Shown one piece after another: positions 58,807 to 64,000 of a stretch of DNA of 64,000 bases. Under the pieces are notes generated by a model. It did not search any database, was not told where the DNA came from, and worked only from the letters and a program-made list of their open reading frames with translations. Origin of the DNA: DAOTXS01 sp034435055 (GTDB lineage Bacteria > Chloroflexota > Anaerolineae > UBA4142). Positions within the stretch are counted from its first letter, which is position 1; every line of letters starts with the position of its first letter. The translations under genes were made by a program, and so were the position numbers. Location: positions 1 to 64,000 of the forward strand of contig DAOTXS010000024.1 in the NCBI GenBank assembly GCA_034435055.1. The letters are read 5' to 3'.

Positions 58807-59409
58807 ATGGACGAGCAGGCATTTATTCGCGCGGCGCAAAAAGGCGATGTCGCCGCATTCAATCAATTGGTGCGCGCGTATCAAGCGCAAGTCTATCGAA
58901 CCGCGTATCGCGTGATGGGCGATCAAGCGGCGGCGGAAGACGCAACGCAAGATGCGTTCATCTCTGCGTTCAAACATATTCGCGCGTACCGCGGCGGTTC
59001 GTTCAAAGCGTGGTTACTTCGCATCGTGACGAATGCGTGTTACGATCAGTTGCGCGTCAAGCAACGCCGCCCCACCGCTTCACTCGATGCGATGTTGATC
59101 GACCCGGATAATCCGGCGCCGGGTGCAGAGCGCGCCGCGCTGGAATCGCCACACGATGTCGCGGAACGTCACGAGCTTGGCGCGACGATTCAAGCCGGCT
59201 TGTCAACGCTTCCCGCCGATCAACGAATGACGCTCGTTTTGGTCGACATCGAAGGATTGAGTTACGACCAAGTGGCGGACGCGATGCAAACGAATGTTGG
59301 CACGGTGAAATCGCGGCTCAGCCGCGCGCGCTTGGCGATGCGCGATTTTCTGACGAAGCAAGTGGAACTTGTGCCCGCCCGCTATCGTCTAAAGAGTGAG
59401 CGAGATTAG
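58807..59409 (+). CDS. ECF-family RNA polymerase sigma factor
   Basis: A 200-residue ECF sigma factor. Region 2 has DQAAAEDATQDAFISAFKHIRAYRG with the core-binding and -10-binding helix, and region 4 has LSYDQVADAMQTNVGTVKSRLSRARLAMRDFL with the helix-turn-helix. It starts after AAACTTCCA with no clear Shine-Dalgarno site. The downstream zinc-finger anti-sigma gene starts 1 nt after its stop, a usual pair. The signal sensed is unknown. Confidence 0.93.
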   Translation: MDEQAFIRAAQKGDVAAFNQLVRAYQAQVYRTAYRVMGDQAAAEDATQDAFISAFKHIRAYRGGSFKAWLLRIVTNACYDQLRVKQRRPTASLDAMLIDPDNPAPGAERAALESPHDVAERHELGATIQAGLSTLPADQRMTLVLVDIEGLSYDQVADAMQTNVGTVKSRLSRARLAMRDFLTKQVELVPARYRLKSERD

Positions 59410-59410
59410 A

Positions 59411-60268
59411 ATGTTCGGTCAAAAAAATTCCGAATTGCATACGTGGGTCGAAGAACGCTTGTCCGATTTCATCGACAATCAACTTGCGCTGGCGGAACGC
59501 GCGCGCGTGGAAAATCATCTTGCCGATTGCGCGCAATGCCGCGCGTCGTTGGAATCGATGCGTTGGACGATTGCGCTCATCAAGCAAGCGCCCGCGCCGG
59601 CGACGAATCGATCATTCGTGTTGCCGGTGCCGCCGCGGCGCGAGCCATCGTCATTTGCGTTTGGATTCGCCCGGTTCGCCACCGCGCTTGCAACGTTGTT
59701 GTTGTTCGCGGTGATCGGCGTCGATTTGCTCACACAATTTGGTGGGGCATCTTCATCCGCGCCGGCGGCAATGCGCGAAAGTGCGGCAACCCAATCGATT
59801 GCCTTCGCGCCGACCAAAGCGCCAGAACCAACTTCAGAACCCAAACCAGTTGGAGCAATGTCGTCCGCCGCGCCGTTGCCGCCCGCACCCGCCGCAGTTC
59901 CACCCGCCGCACCAACTGCAACCGCGGTCTTTCGTTCATCCGAAGTTTCGCCCACGCAATCCGCCGCGGATATGACGCAAAAATCAAATGCCACGCAACC
60001 GACGCAACAACCGGCAATGCGCGGTGCCGTGGCAATCACAGCAACGGTAACTGCTACCGCGACTGTTACGCCAACCCAAACCGCTACGCCCTTGCCGCCC
60101 ACCGCGACACCATCGCCAACATTCACACCAACACCGATGCCAGTTGCGCCGGCTGTTGCGCCAGCCCTGCCGATGTTTTCGCCCTTGCGAGTTGCGCAAC
60201 TTGCCTTCTTGTTCGCGGCAATCTTCTTCGGCACGCTGACGTTGCTTTTATGGCGACAGAAAGGTTAA
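59411..60268 (+). CDS. Zinc-finger anti-sigma factor with Pro/Thr tail
   Basis: About 285 residues. The N-terminal ZAS domain has the H-x3-C-x2-C motif in HLADCAQCRA. A membrane helix (ALATLLLFAVIGVDLL) follows, then a long outer Pro/Ala/Thr-rich tail with PTQTATPLPPTATPSP and a second hydrophobic segment (AQLAFLFAAIFFGTLTLLL) at the C-terminus. It should hold the adjacent ECF sigma at the membrane until a signal releases it. The ATG at 59411 is used; an upstream GTG at 59396 lies inside the sigma gene. Confidence 0.9.
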   Translation: MFGQKNSELHTWVEERLSDFIDNQLALAERARVENHLADCAQCRASLESMRWTIALIKQAPAPATNRSFVLPVPPRREPSSFAFGFARFATALATLLLFAVIGVDLLTQFGGASSSAPAAMRESAATQSIAFAPTKAPEPTSEPKPVGAMSSAAPLPPAPAAVPPAAPTATAVFRSSEVSPTQSAADMTQKSNATQPTQQPAMRGAVAITATVTATATVTPTQTATPLPPTATPSPTFTPTPMPVAPAVAPALPMFSPLRVAQLAFLFAAIFFGTLTLLLWRQKG

Positions 60269-60271
60269 ATC

Positions 60272-60310
60272 AAAATGGCGCATCCCAAGTGGATGCGCCA
60301 TTTTTCTTTT
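60272..60310. terminator. Terminator after the sigma/anti-sigma operon
   Basis: AAAATGGCGCATCC pairs with GGATGCGCCATTTT around the loop CAAGT and is followed by TCTTTTTG. It lies between two convergent genes. Confidence 0.92.
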
Positions 60311-60316
60311 TGCGGG

Positions 60317-60874
60317 TCAGTCTTGAACCGCTTGCGCGAATTTTTCCAACACGCGCGCCCAAAACGCTTTCATCCGATTTGCCGCGCGCGCGTTCGCAAG
60401 TTTACTGTGCTGAAGCATAACCTGGCTTTTCGTTTTACCTTTGGCGTAGAAATTGAAATCGACCCGGCTCTCGCTGTTCTTCCACGCCGCGCGCAGCGAT
60501 TTGTTGCGCGTCGCTTTGCTGACGCTGAGCGATTTTGCCGGCAAAAATTTCGCACGCGCTTTTTCATCCGCCCACGCGGCGAATAACTTGGATACCGGCA
60601 TATTCACGGTCTTGCTCGCACCGATTTGAAATCCTTCCGGCTTTTGATGTGCTTGACGTTTGCCGCGCGCTTGTTCGTATCCGACGGTGAGCATTTGTTG
60701 CCACCAATCGCCGACATTGTGTTTGGTGCGGAGATGCGCGACGATTTGTTGGTGCGTCATCTTTTGCGCGCCAGCTTGATCCAGCAACGTGATCCACTCT
60801 GTCCACGTTTTGCCGGTTTTCTCGCGCACAGCGGAACTGCTGATTCCACCCACGCGCTCGTATTTGGTTTTCAT
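60317..60874 (-). CDS. DUF4287/SRPBCC-type protein
   Basis: A 185-residue protein. The N-terminus has a DUF4287-like helical domain (VREKTGKTWTEWITLLDQ, MTHQQIVAHLRTKHNVGDWWQQMLTVGYEQARG); the C-terminus resembles the START/SRPBCC fold. No signal is seen. It starts at ATG 60874, 6 nt from the next minus-strand gene. The ligand is unknown. Confidence 0.8.
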   Translation of the reverse strand: MKTKYERVGGISSSAVREKTGKTWTEWITLLDQAGAQKMTHQQIVAHLRTKHNVGDWWQQMLTVGYEQARGKRQAHQKPEGFQIGASKTVNMPVSKLFAAWADEKARAKFLPAKSLSVSKATRNKSLRAAWKNSESRVDFNFYAKGKTKSQVMLQHSKLANARAANRMKAFWARVLEKFAQAVQD

Positions 60875-60880
60875 TCTCCC

Positions 60881-61252
60881 CTATCCTTTCACGTACGATA
60901 ATTTTTCGGCGATGCGTCCCTCGCGAATTGTGTACACATCCACGCCGCGAATATGGCCACGTTCGCCGCCGGTTTCCCAGCGATACCTCCATCGCATCAC
61001 GCACCGATTGCCGGTGGCGAAGATCTCCTCGATTTCAAAATGCGGCTTGTCCGCCGCGCGGAAAAAATCCTCCCAAAATTTGCGCACGTCGCGTTGTCCC
61101 TCGTAACGCGTGCCATCGGGTGCCGGAAAGGTATTTTCAAAAACGCAATCGTCAGTCATCAATTGCATCATTGTGTCAACATCGCGTGCGTTGAGTGCAT
61201 CGTTGAAATCGGTGATGAGCCGAACGATGGCTTCGGGGGTAAGTGTTGGCAT
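60881..61252 (-). CDS. SnoaL/NTF2-like protein
   Basis: A 123-residue protein of the NTF2-like fold: ALNARDVDTMMQLMTDDCVFENTFPAPDG, EGQRDVRKFWEDFF and HFEIEEIFATGNRCVMRWRYRW follow the SnoaL pattern of a polyketide-cyclase-like or unknown small-molecule enzyme. It lies between the DUF4287 gene and the DUF493 gene with 10 nt on one side. Confidence 0.88.
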   Translation of the reverse strand: MPTLTPEAIVRLITDFNDALNARDVDTMMQLMTDDCVFENTFPAPDGTRYEGQRDVRKFWEDFFRAADKPHFEIEEIFATGNRCVMRWRYRWETGGERGHIRGVDVYTIREGRIAEKLSYVKG

Positions 61253-61262
61253 GGATCGATTA

Positions 61263-61523
61263 TCACAAAACGAACATTACGTTCTCTGTGGTGCTGAGTT
61301 CGTAATACAAACCGTCCAGCTGTTCACGGCTCTGCGCGGTAAATACAGTAGTGATCGAAATATATTTCCCGTCACGACTCAAGCGGCTGGAAATGTGACG
61401 CTCTTCCAATTCGGGGACGTGCCGGCGGACGATTTCGACGACGATATTTTCTAACACGCCGGTATTTTTGCCAATTGTCTTGAGTGGAAATTGGCAGGGA
61501 AATTCTAAACCTTTTTGCTCCAT
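61263..61523 (-). CDS. DUF493 (YbeD-like) protein
   Basis: An 86-residue protein of the DUF493 family, starting MEQKGLEFPCQFPLKTIGKN. The pattern FPLKTIGKN...VVEIVRRHV..E and SITTVFTAQSREQLDGLY is family-typical. The E. coli member is uncharacterised. It lies between the SnoaL-like and MarC genes in the same direction. Confidence 0.88.
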   Translation of the reverse strand: MEQKGLEFPCQFPLKTIGKNTGVLENIVVEIVRRHVPELEERHISSRLSRDGKYISITTVFTAQSREQLDGLYYELSTTENVMFVL

Positions 61524-61534
61524 CTTCTTCCTCG

Positions 61535-62173
61535 TTATCTCAACAGCTCCTGCACGAGCGGACGCAAACCGTTGAAGAAAAATTCAACGGCAATTGCCAT
61601 CACGATCAAACCCATCAGCCGCAGAAGAATTTTATTGCCGCTGGGTCCCAACGCGTGCGTGACTTGGCGCGCGCCGATGAGAAATATAAAAGCGAGCACC
61701 AAAACGGCGGAAATCGCAATCAACAAGGCAATTTGTTTCGCGGGATCGCCGGTTGCTTCGTTCATCAACACGATGACGGTGGCAATTGCGCCCGGTCCCG
61801 CAATCAGCGGAATGCCGAGCGGCGTGATTGCGATATCCTCGATGTACTCACTCACCGATTCCTCATCCGATTTTGCGCGCGTCAAGCGTGCTTCCAACAT
61901 TTCGTACCCCATCGCAAAAAAGATCACGCCGCCGACGATGCGCAGACTGTTGACCGAGATTCCAAAGAAATCGAAAATGAATCTGCCGGTCAATGCGAAC
62001 AGCATCAGCACCAGCCACGCCGTCAGCGCCGCGCGCAATGCCACGCGTCGCGATTCCGGGTGCGATAACTTGGCGGTCATCGTTGTAAAGATCGGCAATG
62101 CACCAATCGGATCGATCATCGTAAAGAGCGAGACGAAAGAAAGTAAACCAAATTGCAAAGGTTCGGTGGTCAT
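61535..62173 (-). CDS. MarC family membrane protein
   Basis: A ~212-residue protein with six predicted membrane helices. FVSLFTMIDPIGALPIFTTMTA, the signature FVAxxDPxGxxP in variant form, and IPLIAGPGAIATVIVL are MarC motifs. The role of the family is unclear. The ATG at 62173 is used; a longer frame to 62296 includes the promoter of the divergent gene. Confidence 0.9.
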   Translation of the reverse strand: MTTEPLQFGLLSFVSLFTMIDPIGALPIFTTMTAKLSHPESRRVALRAALTAWLVLMLFALTGRFIFDFFGISVNSLRIVGGVIFFAMGYEMLEARLTRAKSDEESVSEYIEDIAITPLGIPLIAGPGAIATVIVLMNEATGDPAKQIALLIAISAVLVLAFIFLIGARQVTHALGPSGNKILLRLMGLIVMAIAVEFFFNGLRPLVQELLR

Positions 62174-62238
62174 TGGGCGGATTATACGCAGACGCGCACG
62201 CGTGGTCAACTGTCCGACGACTAGCCCAAAAAGGTTGG

Positions 62239-62266
62239 TTGACAAACTTGCGGGTGTGATTATACT
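62239..62266 (+). promoter_or_regulatory. Predicted promoter of the 56-residue gene
   Basis: TTGACA (62239-62244) and TATACT (62261-62266) are 16 bp apart, a close match to consensus. Transcription would start near 62273, about 50 nt before the small gene. Confidence 0.78.
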
Positions 62267-62321
62267 TGAATCACTCACGACGGTGTGGTCGGGCAATTAA
62301 ATTTTTGACGGAGGAAATGGA

Positions 62322-62492
62322 ATGCCCAACACGTCACGTCCCAAACGCAAAGCCGGGAACAAAAAATCAACCGAGGACGGCAGTTCGCGCACGCTCGAAG
62401 ATTTGTTAGAACAATTGCTTTCGATCCTGCGACCGCGGATGCCCGCGCGTGTGCCGGTGCGCAAGCCCGCATACCCACGTCGAATCCGATAA
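62322..62492 (+). CDS. 56-residue basic protein, previously unlisted small gene
   Basis: The frame starts MPNTSRPKRKAGNKKSTEDG, with GGAGGAAATGG upstream, and ends MPARVPVRKPAYPRRIR. It is rich in Lys and Arg at both ends with a short acidic/hydrophobic helix (TLEDLLEQLLSILR) in the middle. It has its own near-consensus promoter and a strong terminator, which argues for a real gene. No family is recognised; nucleic acid or ribosome binding is possible from its charge. Confidence 0.7.
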   Translation: MPNTSRPKRKAGNKKSTEDGSSRTLEDLLEQLLSILRPRMPARVPVRKPAYPRRIR

Positions 62493-62500
62493 TCGTCCAG

Positions 62501-62540
62501 ACCTGTCAGTTTTCGCCCCCGCGAGCTGACAGGTTTTTTA
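62501..62540 (+). terminator. Terminator after the 56-residue gene
   Basis: ACCTGTCAG and CTGACAGGT form a 9-bp stem around a 16-nt loop and are followed by TTTTTA. Confidence 0.9.
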
Positions 62541-62730
62541 TCGATTGCAAAAAAATTTTCTGTGGGTATAATCAAAATACTCTCATTTACCAACGCCTTT
62601 GCCAAAACCATATACTCCGCGAATCACAAAGCGCGCAAATGCAATCAAGAATTAGCGGACATTCGTGTGATTCGCGGATGGAAAAATGCGACTAGCCAAT
62701 TTGGCAAAGGGACAGACTTGGAGAAAAAAG

Positions 62731-64000
62731 ATGCCTGCTGGTTATTATCGTTTCCCAACGATTGCCGGGAATTCCGTAGTGTTTGTGTGTGAAGATGATT
62801 TGTGGACGGTTGCTACTTCGGGAGGTGTCGCGCGCCGCTTGACATCGAACCTGGGTGAAGCCACGCGTCCGATGCTTTCGCCGGATGGGACGCAACTGGC
62901 GTTTGTCGGATTTGAAGAAGGCGCGCCGGAAATTTTTCTGATGCCGGCGCTCGGTGGGCAAGCCCAGCGCCTAACTTTTCTCGGCGGCGGGCTATGCCAA
63001 ACCGTCGGCTGGCGCGATGGCAAAATTATTTTTGCGAACAACGCCGGGCAACCGTTCAACGCGCTCTTGCATCTTTACATGGTCGATACCAACGGCAATC
63101 CGCCGGAACGTCTCAACATCGGTCCCGCGCGGACGATTTCGTATGGCGGGCGCGGCGCGGTCATCGGACGGAATACGGCAGACCCGGCACGCTGGAAACG
63201 TTATCGCGGCGGGACGACCGGGCAAATTTGGATCGATGAAAACGGCGATGGCAATTTTGTCCCGCTGAAACTCGAAGGCAATCTTGCCGCGCCAATGTGG
63301 ATTGGCGAGCGCATTTATTTCATCTCCGATCACGAAGGCATTGGCAATTTATATTCATGCTTGCCAAACGGCAACGATGTCCAGCGCCACACGCATCACG
63401 CCGATTTCTACGCGCGCAATCCATCGACCGACGGCAAACGCATTGTCTATCACGCCGGCGCGGATTTGTTCGTCTTTGACCCGGCGACGAACACAACCCA
63501 AATGATCCCGGTCGAATTTCATTCGCCGCAGACGCAACGCAATCGCAAGTTTGTGTACGCCGGCAAATATCTGGAAGACGCAATGTTGCATCCGAATGGT
63601 CAAGCGATTGCGATTTCCGCGCGCGGCAAAATTTTCACGATGGCAAACTGGGAAGGCGCGGTATTCCAACCCGGCGACGGTGACGGCGCGCGTTATCGTT
63701 TGCCGGCGTGGTTGAACGACGGCGAGCGTTTGATCGCCGTTACCGATGCCGGCGGTGAAGAATCGTTTGTCCTGCTCCACGCCACCGCGAATAAAGAACC
63801 GGAACGTATCGAAGGTTTAGACATCGGTCGCCCGGTCGCCTTGGCCGTCAATCCTAAAAAGGACCAAATCGTTTTTACGAATCATCGCTACGAACTGCTG
63901 TGGCTCGATTTGACCAGCCGTGAGTTAAAAGTGATCGATGCCGGCTTGGCGCATCCCATCACCGGTTTCGATTGGTCGCCGGACGGCGCGTGGCTGGCGT
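62731..64000 (+). CDS. Tricorn-type protease / beta-propeller protein (3' end outside window)
   Basis: The frame is open to the window end, with 423 codons visible. GGAG lies 7 nt before the ATG. The N-terminus MPAGYYRFPTIAGNSVVFV is that of tricorn proteases, followed by a six-blade propeller with repeated DLWTVA, SPDGTQLAFV and DLFVFDP motifs. A second propeller begins after about residue 290. The catalytic Ser/His part would lie beyond the window. The full protein is usually about 1,100 residues. Family certain; completeness unknown. Confidence 0.92.
   Translation, partial: MPAGYYRFPTIAGNSVVFVCEDDLWTVATSGGVARRLTSNLGEATRPMLSPDGTQLAFVGFEEGAPEIFLMPALGGQAQRLTFLGGGLCQTVGWRDGKIIFANNAGQPFNALLHLYMVDTNGNPPERLNIGPARTISYGGRGAVIGRNTADPARWKRYRGGTTGQIWIDENGDGNFVPLKLEGNLAAPMWIGERIYFISDHEGIGNLYSCLPNGNDVQRHTHHADFYARNPSTDGKRIVYHAGADLFVFDPATNTTQMIPVEFHSPQTQRNRKFVYAGKYLEDAMLHPNGQAIAISARGKIFTMANWEGAVFQPGDGDGARYRLPAWLNDGERLIAVTDAGGEESFVLLHATANKEPERIEGLDIGRPVALAVNPKKDQIVFTNHRYELLWLDLTSRELKVIDAGLAHPITGFDWSPDGAWLA

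Overview
The window reads as one contig of a mid-GC bacterial genome, most likely from the phylum Chloroflexi (Anaerolineae-like). The main clues are the Pro/Thr-rich 'PTPTP' linkers that join membrane anchors to outer domains in at least five proteins, the b6f-like Rieske/cytochrome b/dihaem cytochrome c cluster, the Suf gene content, and the dense dispersed palindromic repeats. The phylum call is an inference from gene content; no 16S rRNA or ribosomal protein gene is present.

Layout. 1-2300: end of pdxS, pdxT, a STAS protein and a hypothetical. 2429-9332: a Suf iron-sulfur operon (sufC, sufB, sufD, two-domain rhodanese, sufU, 7Fe ferredoxin, SufT-like protein) followed by a hydrolase. 9386-13075: M28 peptidase, DegV, aldo/keto reductase, hydrolase. 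13118-15300 (minus strand): a Cys-rich hypothetical, the RNase P RNA, a tRNA-Lys(UUU) interrupted by a group I intron with a PD-(D/E)XK homing endonuclease reading frame, and a GAF/fRMsr-like protein. 15376-27386 (minus): a partial complex I cluster (nuoA, E, H, J, K, L, M, N) interleaved with unrelated genes and repeats. 27426-31361 (minus): a copper operon (csoR, copA, a small redox protein, a methyltransferase, a YHS protein) behind a promoter with a CsoR-type operator. 31397-39651 (minus): AI-2E transporter, glycosidase, b6f/bc-type complex, DUF4349 lipoprotein, phosphoesterase. 39775-43406 (plus): tsaE, tsaB, rimI, Trm112-like, secreted metalloprotease. 43595-48879 (minus): frameshifted S10 peptidase, hypotheticals, DUF2442/DUF4160 pair, RNase Z. 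48943-58442 (minus): a cyclic-nucleotide and Ser/Thr-kinase signalling block. 58617-64000: tRNA-Leu(CAA), an ECF sigma/anti-sigma pair, small enzymes, a MarC protein, a 56-residue protein with its own promoter and terminator, and the start of a tricorn-type protease.

How the genes work together. The Suf block is a Fe-S assembly line without a cysteine desulfurase gene in view. Its products would be needed by the ferredoxin, the Rieske protein and NuoE. The nuo genes encode mostly the membrane arm of complex I; B, C, D, F, G and I must lie elsewhere. The cyclase, two receptor kinases and a four-CNB membrane protein look like one signalling unit in which a cyclic nucleotide made by the first is read by the last.

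The most notable findings are the intron-containing tRNA-Lys gene ending 4 nt before rnpB, and several dispersed repeat families that have gone in frame into nuoL, copA and a RAYT transposase and that supply the stop codons of other genes.
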